Positions 34,679 to 42,515 of a stretch of DNA of 64,000 nucleotides are shown in pieces. The notes under the pieces are model-generated. The model was not told the origin of the DNA. It searched no databases and saw only the letters and a program-made list of their open reading frames with translations. Origin of the DNA: Indolivaga capnocytophagoides DSM 22835 (GTDB lineage Bacteria > Bacteroidota > Bacteroidia > Bacteroidales > Dysgonomonadaceae); the NCBI RefSeq assembly GCF_000426485.1, contig NZ_KE384529.1:62001-126000 (forward strand). The letters run 5' to 3'. The position numbers were made by a program, and so were the translations under genes. Position 1 is the stretch's first letter. Every line of letters begins with the position of its first letter.

Positions 34679-35335
34679 ATGAGTTATAAAGGGGTAATTT
34701 TCGATTTCAACGGAACGCTGTTCTGGGATACAGACCTGCACAACAGAGCATGGGATAAATTTTTCGACAAAAACCAGATTAAAATGACTGATGCTGAAAA
34801 GTTTCAGAAAATGCATGGTAAGAACAATAGGGACATCCTGAACTCATTATTTAACGAACATCTTAGCGATAAAGAAATAGAAGACCTTGCCCTCGAAAAA
34901 GAATTGATGTATCAGGAACTTTGCCTGAAAACAGATATGAAACTAGCACCGGGTGTTGAAGAATTTCTCTCCTTTCTGAAAGAAAAAGATATTCCATACA
35001 CAATAGCAACAGCGTCGGGTATAGAGAATGTAGATTTCTACTTCAAACACCTTGCTTTATCCGATTGGTTTGACCGAAAGAAAGTGGTTTATAATAATGG
35101 CAAGATAAAAAGCAAACCCGATCCCGAAATATATCAGACGGCCATGTCTGTTATAAAACGGAAAGCAGAAGACACTATTGTTTTTGAAGATGCCATAGCC
35201 GGACTGGAGGCGGCAAGAAATGCCAAATCCGGAAAAATAATTGTGGTGGACTCATACAACGATGATTACTCAGGCTGGGAACAATATCAAAGGATCCACC
35301 ATTACAAGGAAGTTGACCGTCAGTTATTCTTATAA
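34679..35335 (+). CDS. HAD-superfamily protein, beta-phosphoglucomutase-like
   Basis: 218-residue HAD fold with a helical cap. Motif I reads FDFNGT: Asp9 is the expected nucleophile, but position 11, the acid/base Asp in phosphatases and phosphoglucomutases, is Asn. Motif II is TIATASG, motif III Lys lies in KIKSKPDPEIY, and motif IV is VFEDAIAGLEAARNA. The cap region (WDKFFDKNQIKMTDAEKFQKMHGKNNRDIL) resembles beta-phosphoglucomutases. The Asn suggests altered or lower activity. It is 18 bases upstream of gldFG and probably cotranscribed. The substrate is unknown. Confidence 0.88.
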   Translation: MSYKGVIFDFNGTLFWDTDLHNRAWDKFFDKNQIKMTDAEKFQKMHGKNNRDILNSLFNEHLSDKEIEDLALEKELMYQELCLKTDMKLAPGVEEFLSFLKEKDIPYTIATASGIENVDFYFKHLALSDWFDRKKVVYNNGKIKSKPDPEIYQTAMSVIKRKAEDTIVFEDAIAGLEAARNAKSGKIIVVDSYNDDYSGWEQYQRIHHYKEVDRQLFL

Positions 35336-35353
35336 ATCAGATAAATATCCGTT

Positions 35354-37765
35354 ATGACGGCTTTGATAAGAAAAGAGCTAACAACTATAATATGTTCGGT
35401 TACCGGACTTGGTTTCGCTATTATATTTCTTTTGGCCTGCGGGCTTATTCTATGGCTATTCCCCGGAAGTTCAAATATATTGGACAATGGATATGCCGTT
35501 ACAGACTCATTTTACAAAACGGCATCCATCCTGTTACTGATATTAACTCCGGCTCTGACCATGAGATTGATATCAGAAGAAAAACGCAGCCACACGCTTG
35601 ATGTACTCCGGTCTAGACCGGTTAAAACCATTACTATCTTATTTAGCAAATGGCTTTCTGCCTTGATATTTGTCATTCTTATATTTATCTCAACATTAGT
35701 TTATATATATACCATATATAAATTGGGCACTCCCGTTGGAAATATCGATATTCGCATCGTCACATTGACATACTTGTCTCTGATTATTATTACATCCGTA
35801 TTTCTAATATCAGGAATACTGGCTTCCTCGTTAACCAATAATCAGATAATAGCATTTTTGGCAGCTTTAAGCTTAAATTTTATATTACTTTATGGAATGG
35901 ACATGATGAGTAGTGTCATACATAATCCTCAGGTCAAGTCCCATATATTAAATCTATCGTTGTCATTTCATACCGACAGAATCAGAAAAGGATTATTGTA
36001 TCTGAATGACATAACACTATTTCTGGGATACATCATCCTTTTATTTACAATATCAATTCTGATTTTAGGAAAAATAAAACTTAGATCACTTACTATTTTA
36101 ATAGGTATAACCTCTCTGTCTATTGCCATGACACTAATACCTGTGTCGGCACGCTTAGACCTGACTAAAGATAAAAGATACACAATCAGTCCAGAATCGA
36201 CCGTTTTAATGGAAGCGGTAAATAAAAATAATACTTCGATAAGCATCAACATTTATTTCACAGGAGACTTAAACTATGGACTAAAACGCCTGCAAACTTC
36301 TGCACTAGACTTACTGAATGAATTAAATGAAAAAGCAGGAAATCGTCTATCCATTTCAATAATAAATCCCTATTCTCTGGGAATGGACAGAGAAACTCTG
36401 CCACAATATATGGCGGAAAAATCAATGCCTGCTATCCAGCTAAATGAAATAGACCGAAACGGAAAGATCAGCCGTCAATTAATTTATCCTTATGCGCAGG
36501 TAACAAGTAATGGAGATACCTTATCCATACCATTATTAAAAAGTATACGAGGCAATACAGCTGAAGAAAATCTGAATGCTTCGATAGAAGACCTCGAATT
36601 CCAATTTTCAGATGCCATCAGACTATTGACAAACAAAGAGAATCAAAACATTGCGTTTATCGAAGGGCATGGAGAGCTTCCCCGCACATATATATACGAT
36701 GCGGAAGAATCACTTGCTAAATATTACAACATCAACAGAGGACAAATCACGAATGATGTATCAGTTCTTGACAACTTTAAGGTTGTGATTATAGCAGGGC
36801 CTACAGAAAAATACACCGAAAAAGAGAAATTCATACTCGATCAGTATTTAATGAGAGGAGGACGCATACTTTGGATTATTGATGGAGCATACGTATCTTA
36901 TAAAGAACTGACTGAAAAAGGAGAGTCGCCGAGTATAAAAAATGAGGTAAATCTGGATGATATGCTATTCAATTACGGTGTTCGTATAAATTCCGACTTC
37001 ATACAAGACGCTACGTGTACAACTATACCGGTAAATTCAACAGACGGTTCATCGTATATTAATCTACCATGGTACTATTCACCTATATTATTACCCTCGG
37101 CAGACAATGCCGTTACCAAAGATATTGCCGGGGTTAAAGCATCATTTGCCAGCAGCCTGAATCCGGTTAACAAAAAATTAACCGTGACACCTAAAGTACT
37201 GCTTACTACTTCTGACAAAAGCCACATAGTACGCATTCCTGAAATGATAAGCCTCGATATTGAAAAAATCCAAGACAACAAAGATTATTTCGATACTTCA
37301 TTTATTCCGGTAGCGATATCATTAGAAGGCATTTTTACATCAGCATTCGAAAATAGAATGATGCCTGATAGTATTTCCATACAAAAAGATCAAATTCTCA
37401 CAAAAAGCAAGCCTACAAAAATGATTGTTGTTTCATCGTCCGATATTATACGAAATGATATAGAAACACAAAACGGCTCTCCACAAATATTACCAATGGG
37501 TTATGACAGATCATCGGGAAAAACATTCGGCAATAAAGATTTTATTGTAAATTCTGTCAATTGGCTCTCAGATGACAGCAACTGGATGCATCTCCGAACA
37601 AAATCAAGGCAAACGAATCTGCTCGATAAACAGAAAATATCCGAAAATCGTAATTTATATGTATTTATAAATATTTCGTGTCCGATATTCTTTATACTGT
37701 TAGTCTGTGGTGCATTTTCAATGTATCGCAAAAAGAAATATTCAAACAAAAAAAGGAGAACTTAA
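35354..37765 (+). CDS. GldF-GldG fusion: ABC-2 permease joined to a Gldg-family domain
   Basis: 803-residue inner-membrane protein. Residues 1-240 are an ABC-2 permease with six membrane segments (SVTGLGFAIIFLLACGLILWL; LTPALTMRLISEEKRSHTLDVLRSRPV is the family loop), matching GldF. After further segments near 245-275, residues 285-765 form a soluble periplasmic GldG/DUF4350-like domain (SARLDLTKDKRYTISPES; NIAFIEGHGELPR; GGRILWIIDG). One final membrane segment and a basic tail (RKKKYSNKKRRT) close it. In gliding Flavobacteria, GldF and GldG are separate and act with the ATPase GldA. No gldA is nearby, so the ATPase must be encoded elsewhere. The stop codon starts a palindrome copy. Confidence 0.88.
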   Translation: MTALIRKELTTIICSVTGLGFAIIFLLACGLILWLFPGSSNILDNGYAVTDSFYKTASILLLILTPALTMRLISEEKRSHTLDVLRSRPVKTITILFSKWLSALIFVILIFISTLVYIYTIYKLGTPVGNIDIRIVTLTYLSLIIITSVFLISGILASSLTNNQIIAFLAALSLNFILLYGMDMMSSVIHNPQVKSHILNLSLSFHTDRIRKGLLYLNDITLFLGYIILLFTISILILGKIKLRSLTILIGITSLSIAMTLIPVSARLDLTKDKRYTISPESTVLMEAVNKNNTSISINIYFTGDLNYGLKRLQTSALDLLNELNEKAGNRLSISIINPYSLGMDRETLPQYMAEKSMPAIQLNEIDRNGKISRQLIYPYAQVTSNGDTLSIPLLKSIRGNTAEENLNASIEDLEFQFSDAIRLLTNKENQNIAFIEGHGELPRTYIYDAEESLAKYYNINRGQITNDVSVLDNFKVVIIAGPTEKYTEKEKFILDQYLMRGGRILWIIDGAYVSYKELTEKGESPSIKNEVNLDDMLFNYGVRINSDFIQDATCTTIPVNSTDGSSYINLPWYYSPILLPSADNAVTKDIAGVKASFASSLNPVNKKLTVTPKVLLTTSDKSHIVRIPEMISLDIEKIQDNKDYFDTSFIPVAISLEGIFTSAFENRMMPDSISIQKDQILTKSKPTKMIVVSSSDIIRNDIETQNGSPQILPMGYDRSSGKTFGNKDFIVNSVNWLSDDSNWMHLRTKSRQTNLLDKQKISENRNLYVFINISCPIFFILLVCGAFSMYRKKKYSNKKRRT

Positions 37766-37778
37766 GGTCTGAGACCTT
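37763..37778. repeat. GGTCTGAGACC palindrome, copy at the gldFG stop
   Basis: TAAGGTCTGAGACCTT: the gldFG stop codon TAA (37763-37765) is the left outer arm. It is followed by TTTATTACTTTGGTAAG, a flank shared with other copies. With its T-run it could act as a terminator. Confidence 0.8.
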
Positions 37779-37889
37779 TTTATTACTTTGGTAAGTAAAA
37801 CATTCAAAACATGTTACAAATTAAAACACATCATTAAATCCTTTATATTACTTAAATCTGTTCTCCTTTTTATATGGGTTTCTATTTCC

Positions 37890-38492
37890 TTATTTAAATA
37901 CTAAAATTCGTTCCGATAACGGAGACACATCTTTTTCTCCAGGTTCCTGAGCAGGAACACCAAATGGCATTTGAGCAATTAGTTTCCATTTTTTATCAAT
38001 ATTCCACGTCTTAGTTACTTCTTCATCTATAATGGGATTGTAATGTTGCAATGAGGCACCGAATCCAACTTCTTCCAACAGAGACCAGATAGCAAACTGA
38101 TGAATTGCTGATGTCTGCAAAGACCAGCCTGGGAAATTTTCACTGTATGACGGAAATGCTTTTTGCAATCCTTCGACCACAGCCTGATCTTCAAAAAACA
38201 ATACTGTTCCATATCCTGAGGCAAAAGAAGTATCTATTTTGATTTCGGTTTTCTCAAAAGCATCTGCCGGTATTTTAGCCTTTAATATACTTTTTACAAT
38301 ATCCCATAATTTTTTATGATTTTCACCCAATAAGAGCACAACTCTTGTCGATTGAGAATTGAATGAAGACGGTGCATTAGTTACAACGAATTCAATAATA
38401 TCCTGAATCTCTGTATCAGAAACCAAAGCAGTGTTGGTCAATGAATAATAGGTACGGCGATGCTTCATCACCTCTTTAAAACTTTTTGCCAT
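37890..38492 (-). CDS. Nitroreductase-family oxidoreductase
   Basis: FMN-dependent NAD(P)H oxidoreductase, 200 residues from the ATG at 38492 (AKSFKEVMKHRRTYYSL). A longer frame begins 69 bases upstream, but its extra 23 residues look foreign to the family. Seen: RRTYYSL near the N-terminus (flavin phosphate contact), NAPSSFNSQSTRVVLLLGENHKKLWD, GWSLQTSAIHQFAIWSLLEEVGFGASLQHYNP and MPFGVPAQEPGEKD. This matches the HBN1/YdgI group of small nitroreductases. The physiological substrate is unknown. It converges on gldFG. Confidence 0.9.
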   Translation of the reverse strand: MAKSFKEVMKHRRTYYSLTNTALVSDTEIQDIIEFVVTNAPSSFNSQSTRVVLLLGENHKKLWDIVKSILKAKIPADAFEKTEIKIDTSFASGYGTVLFFEDQAVVEGLQKAFPSYSENFPGWSLQTSAIHQFAIWSLLEEVGFGASLQHYNPIIDEEVTKTWNIDKKWKLIAQMPFGVPAQEPGEKDVSPLSERILVFK

Positions 38493-38770
38493 ATGTTTTT
38501 TTGTTTTGTAAATATAGTCCTGAAGACTTTTAATTGTTTCCTGTGAGTTTAAGTATATCATAAGATGCTTAAGTCACCTTATATAACAAGACAATAAATA
38601 GATTTGTTTTTGCTTTTAGGTAACAGAAAGTATTTAATAACGTGTTTTTTTAGTTACAACAAACTTTTGCTGTTATGCCTTCAAAGTCAACAATTCAAGC
38701 AGTGAGAGCAAATACAAAATTTATTTTGATTATGCCAAATCGCGAGAAATGCCTTATGAAATAGCATAAA

Positions 38771-38786
38771 TAGGTCTGAGACCTTA
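38771..38786. repeat. GGTCTGAGACC palindrome, intergenic copy
   Basis: TAGGTCTGAGACCTTA preceded by AAA. Upstream, GTATTTAATAACG and AACAAACTTTTGCTGTTATG align with flanks of the copies at 13283 and 58297. Confidence 0.8.
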
Positions 38787-38929
38787 GAAACAAAATCAGC
38801 ACTTATACAATATCATATAATCATACAATTTTAACCAATATCATATTAACAGATATCAACAAATAACAAAGCTTCTTCATAAATATCATTTTAACACCAC
38901 ATCTTATTTAATCAGATAAAAATCCTCCA

Positions 38930-39060
38930 TATTAAAACAAAAAGACAAAACACAACACATCCATACATAGAAAAACAACACACATATAAAATACTATAAA
39001 TAAGACACATAACACTAAAACATCAGATAACAAATCGATAAACCCAACATCATAGAACAT
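38930..39060 (+). other. Second A/C-rich, G-depleted tract
   Basis: On the plus strand G is almost absent and A plus C dominate, with scattered T. Composition is like that of 13010-13150. Confidence 0.5.
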
Positions 39061-39199
39061 ATCCAATCCAATAGAAATATGTTTAATAACACTTTTGATT
39101 ATTTTAATATCATTTTGCTAGGAGGACAACAAAATAACACCTACTTTTACATCATAAAATTAATAAAACAAAAGTTCAACAATTTAAATACTTGACATT

Positions 39200-39607
39200 A
39201 TGAAAGCAAATGTTTTTACTTCAGCCATTGTTGCATTATTTATTTTTGTAACCAATTCATTGGTAGTGAAAGCAGATTCTGACGCTTTACTCTATCATAA
39301 CGTAGAAAAACAAGACAATGTCGTTTCAACTACTTACTTTAAAGGTGACGGAAAAAGCGAAAACCTCATTCCTTTCAAAAAGAAAGTAAATACGATGAAC
39401 GAACAAGGTATATGTGTATCGAAAGTTACATATATATGGAACGCAACCAATAAAAATTGGTTACCTCTCGACAAAATGGACTATACCTATGACGGAGCAA
39501 CCGTTACTAAAGTAAGCCGTTATTCATGGAATGAAAAATCTAAAGATTGGGGCAAAGCTCAACATGTATCTTACGATCAAAACGAAAGCAACTTATTAAC
39601 AAAGTAA
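39200..39607 (+). CDS. Small secreted DUF3836 protein
   Basis: 135-residue protein with a signal peptide (MKANVFTSAIVALFIFVTNSLVVKA). The mature part begins DSDALLYHNVEKQDN and has two repeats of the pattern KVTYIWNATNKNWLPLDKMDYTYDG / KVSRYSWNEKSKDWGKAQHVSYD, short Trp-centred beta units. This matches DUF3836 small exported proteins of Bacteroides and relatives. Function is unknown; an envelope or extracellular location is likely. It has a long unusual upstream region and its own terminator. Confidence 0.8.
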   Translation: MKANVFTSAIVALFIFVTNSLVVKADSDALLYHNVEKQDNVVSTTYFKGDGKSENLIPFKKKVNTMNEQGICVSKVTYIWNATNKNWLPLDKMDYTYDGATVTKVSRYSWNEKSKDWGKAQHVSYDQNESNLLTK

Positions 39608-39640
39608 TATACTACTTAATTTCACTTAATTATATAAATA

Positions 39641-39677
39641 TAAAAACGGGGATGCTGTGAAGTATCCTCGTTTTTGT
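39641..39677 (+). terminator. Intrinsic terminator after the DUF3836 gene
   Basis: AAAAACGGGGAT pairs with ATCCTCGTTTTT (one G-T wobble) around TGCTGTGAAGT, with a T-rich tail. Confidence 0.8.
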
Positions 39678-39746
39678 CTGTATTAAGTAGTAAAACATTG
39701 ATTGATGTATTTTTAAGCAATAACCAGCTCTTGCTGTCATACACAA

Positions 39747-39762
39747 TAGGTCTGAAACCTTA
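39747..39762. repeat. GGTCTGAAACC palindrome, copy at the recQ stop
   Basis: ATAGGTCTGAAACCTTAT region. The right outer TTA (39760-39762) is the complement of the recQ stop codon. Upstream, AGCAATAACCAGCTCTTGCTGTCATAC resembles flanks of other copies. Confidence 0.75.
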
Positions 39763-41667
39763 TTTTGTTCTCATCAGACAACCCTCTTCTAAGAGAAAAA
39801 TACCTTCATCGACTTGATATCGTATAACAGCCAGTATGTTCTCTTTACTATATTCAGTCAGAGAGTCTAAAATATCCTCAAGAGCAATACCCTGATCGGC
39901 ATCATCAAGCATTCGACTGATCAGATTACTTATTGAGCGAAATTTAAAAGCTGTTATCCCCGAATCATTTTTCGTTAAACAGACATCACAGCATCCACAG
40001 TCTTTTGCATTTTTTTCGCCAAAATAAGCGAGTAGCATGCGGCTTCGGCATACGTCATTTCTCTCAACATATTCGGTTATACCTTCAATACGTTTTGTAA
40101 ATCTTTCTTTTCGAATCTCATAAACACTTTTGGAGATCACTACATATTTTTTAGCTAAACGAGGTTGTGTGTACACCACAAATGGTGTTTTTTTATACGG
40201 AATGTAATCAATAATATGCCTTTTCGACAACAGCTTGAGCATCTCGTATACTTCCTTTCGTGTTTTCTGGATATGGACACCAATTTCACCTTCGTTTATA
40301 TTTATATAATCAGCAAACAATCCGGTATACAATCTCAGAATAACATTGATAAGACGTTCGTATTCTGGATCAAACTCATACTTATACAACTCATCCCTGT
40401 ATATCTTGAAAATAAGACGTGATTGATTGTCCGCCTCATCCGTATACTCTATATAACCGGCCAGACTCAAAATCTTCAAAGCATTATGTGTCGGTAAAAC
40501 AGGAAATTTATAAGCCGAACAAAACTGATGAAGATTAAAATCATAAGCCATTTCAGTACCGAATCCCTCCGCTACCTGAAAAAAATATGCTAACGATTCA
40601 TATATAAGAAGTATAAAATCCCTCTCAGGATATTCGTCCGATATGCGTTTCTTTAATTTTGTACTATCCGTTTTATTATATAAGATTGTCGCATAAGCTT
40701 TTTTCTCGTCCCTGCCTGCCCTGCCTGCCTCCTGATAATACTCCTCTATTGAATTGGGCAAGTCCATATGAACAACAACCCTAACATCGGGCTTATCGAT
40801 TCCCATCCCGAAAGCATTTGTAGAAACAATAACACGGCATTCATTGTCTTTCCACGCATTTTGTTTTCGTGATTTTTCATAAGAAGGCAATCCCGCATGA
40901 TAATAATCTGCCTGAATTCCATTTTTCATTAGGCTCTCAGCTATTTCTTTAGTTTTAATCCTGCTCCGAACATAAACAATAGCTGTACCCTGTGTCTTTG
41001 TCAATATCTGAATAAGTGACGAAAGTTTATCATCCGTATATCGTACTATATAAGACAGATTTTCTCTCGAAAAGCTTTTCCGAAAAACATTTTTCACCTT
41101 AAAATTCAGAATCTCCTGAATATCGTCAGTTACCTCCGGTGTAGCTGTTGCTGTCAATGCTAAAACAGGAACATCCGGAAACTGCTCTCTGATAGAGGCA
41201 ATATTCATATAAGAAGGACGGAAGTCGTACCCCCATTGCGAAATACAATGAGACTCGTCAACAGCCAGCATACAGAGATTCATATCTCTGAGCTTTAGCT
41301 GAAACAAACGGGTAGAAAGACGTTCGGGAGAAATATACAAAAATTTATAATCTCCCAGTATTGCATTCTCGAGTGTTGTAACAATCTCAGAATGGCTCAT
41401 TCCCGAATAAATAGCCAATGCTTTTATCCCTTTAGCCCTCAAATTGTCAACCTGATCTTTCATCAACGCAATCAAGGGAGTGACCACAAGACATAAACCA
41501 TCAAGAGCTAATGCCGGAACCTGAAAGGTGATGGATTTCCCCCCTCCGGTAGGCATTAGCCCTAATGTATCTTTACCGGCATAAACCGATTTTATAATAT
41601 TTTCCTGTAATGGGCGAAAACTATTGTATCCCCAATACTGCTGTAGTATTTTATGAAAAATATCCAC
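39760..41667 (-). CDS. recQ: RecQ-family ATP-dependent DNA helicase with displaced zinc module
   Basis: 3'-5' DNA helicase of 635 residues. Helicase motifs are canonical: FRPLQENII, Walker A PTGGGKS at 39-45, AVDESHCISQWGYDFRPSY, LALTATATPEV, FGMGIDKPDVR and HMDLPNSIEEYYQEAGRAGRDEK. The zinc cysteines sit at 540, 557, 560 and 563. Their 17-3-3 spacing equals that of E. coli RecQ (380-403), but they lie about 160 residues later, after an inserted region with winged-helix-like sequence (HNALKILSLAGYIEYT; RKEVYEMLKLLSKRHIIDY). No HRDC domain is evident. It is the last gene of recJ-MBL-recQ. Confidence 0.92.
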   Translation of the reverse strand: MDIFHKILQQYWGYNSFRPLQENIIKSVYAGKDTLGLMPTGGGKSITFQVPALALDGLCLVVTPLIALMKDQVDNLRAKGIKALAIYSGMSHSEIVTTLENAILGDYKFLYISPERLSTRLFQLKLRDMNLCMLAVDESHCISQWGYDFRPSYMNIASIREQFPDVPVLALTATATPEVTDDIQEILNFKVKNVFRKSFSRENLSYIVRYTDDKLSSLIQILTKTQGTAIVYVRSRIKTKEIAESLMKNGIQADYYHAGLPSYEKSRKQNAWKDNECRVIVSTNAFGMGIDKPDVRVVVHMDLPNSIEEYYQEAGRAGRDEKKAYATILYNKTDSTKLKKRISDEYPERDFILLIYESLAYFFQVAEGFGTEMAYDFNLHQFCSAYKFPVLPTHNALKILSLAGYIEYTDEADNQSRLIFKIYRDELYKYEFDPEYERLINVILRLYTGLFADYININEGEIGVHIQKTRKEVYEMLKLLSKRHIIDYIPYKKTPFVVYTQPRLAKKYVVISKSVYEIRKERFTKRIEGITEYVERNDVCRSRMLLAYFGEKNAKDCGCCDVCLTKNDSGITAFKFRSISNLISRMLDDADQGIALEDILDSLTEYSKENILAVIRYQVDEGIFLLEEGCLMRTK

Positions 41668-41687
41668 TTCTTAGATCGAAGGATTTC

Positions 41688-42497
41688 TTATTTACTGGAC
41701 ATCGGACGAACTAAAATTTTTATATTAGTTCCTTCCAGTGCCTTTTCCATATCATTATCATTAAAATCAGCAAAATGATATGGATATAAATAAACTGGCT
41801 TCACTTTCTTTGCAGCATCCACAAACATATCATCAGTCATTGTATAAGGCAGATTCTTAGGTAAGAATGCAATGTAAATGTCAGATAATTTAGTCATCTC
41901 CGGAATATTTTCAGTATCTCCTGCCACATAAACTTTTTTATCGCCAAAAGTCAGTACATATCCATTTCCACGACCTTTGGGATGATAAAATACACCTTCG
42001 GGAGTCTTATGTTCAATATTATAAGCAGGTACAGCTTCTATCGAAATACTATCGAAAGAAGTTATGTCTCCATTATTCAGAACCTCTCCTACTCCAAGTA
42101 GTCCATTCACAACCTTAGAGGTTATAAAGTGAGTATCGGACTTTTTTATCTGATTAATAGCAGTTGTATCCAAATGATCACTATGTTCGTGAGTCAAAAG
42201 AATCAAATCCGCCTTAGGTTGTGTTGAATAATCTGCCACTTTGGAATAAGGATCAACATGAATAACCTTACCTTTATATTTAAATACAATCGAAGCATGT
42301 CCCAACAGAGACACTCCCAATTCGCCGTTATTTGTAATATAGGCATCCTGGCTTATACCATGAGGTTCTTCTTTTTCCATACTTTGCAGATAAGATGATT
42401 CATTTGCCTTTTTATTATCACTGGAGCATGCGGCTAATGCTGTAAACATCAATAATAATGCTGAGATAATAGTTGTTGTTGTCGTCGTTCTTCTCAT
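41688..42497 (-). CDS. Metallo-beta-lactamase-fold lipoprotein (UlaG-like)
   Basis: 269 residues. The N-terminus has a run of Thr (residues 4-9, encoded by ACN repeats) and then a lipoprotein signal ending FTALAAC, Cys24. The mature domain is an MBL fold of the UlaG/RomA kind: SLLGHASIVFKYKGKVIHVDPY, LLTHEHSDHLD (zinc ligands), YVLTFGDKKVYVAGDTENIPEM and YLYPYHFADF. It likely hydrolyses some ester or phosphoester in the envelope. It lies between recJ (18 bases) and recQ (20 bases), yet is exported, so it need not share their DNA-repair role. Confidence 0.88.
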   Translation of the reverse strand: MRRTTTTTTIISALLLMFTALAACSSDNKKANESSYLQSMEKEEPHGISQDAYITNNGELGVSLLGHASIVFKYKGKVIHVDPYSKVADYSTQPKADLILLTHEHSDHLDTTAINQIKKSDTHFITSKVVNGLLGVGEVLNNGDITSFDSISIEAVPAYNIEHKTPEGVFYHPKGRGNGYVLTFGDKKVYVAGDTENIPEMTKLSDIYIAFLPKNLPYTMTDDMFVDAAKKVKPVYLYPYHFADFNDNDMEKALEGTNIKILVRPMSSK

Positions 42498-42515
42498 TCA
42501 ATGTTGAGTTAAATA

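Larger units (their letters stand above)
38493..39199. other. Divergent intergenic region nitroreductase / DUF3836 gene
   Basis: About 700 bases, the longest gap in the window. It contains a palindrome-family element (about 38620-38786), an A/C-rich G-poor tract (about 38930-39060) and an AGGAGGA sequence at 39120 too far from the next ATG to act as its ribosome-binding site. A 29-codon frame at 38675-38764 overlaps the repeat and was not called. Confidence 0.6.

Noticed and set aside
38675-38764. 29-codon frame in the 38.5-39.2 kb gap
   Set aside because: It overlaps the palindrome-family repeat flank and has no signal or domain.
42470-42494. ACN triplet run in the MBL lipoprotein as a phase-variable repeat
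   Set aside because: Only about six Thr codons, in frame and not uniform. Changes would add or remove Thr without switching the gene off.
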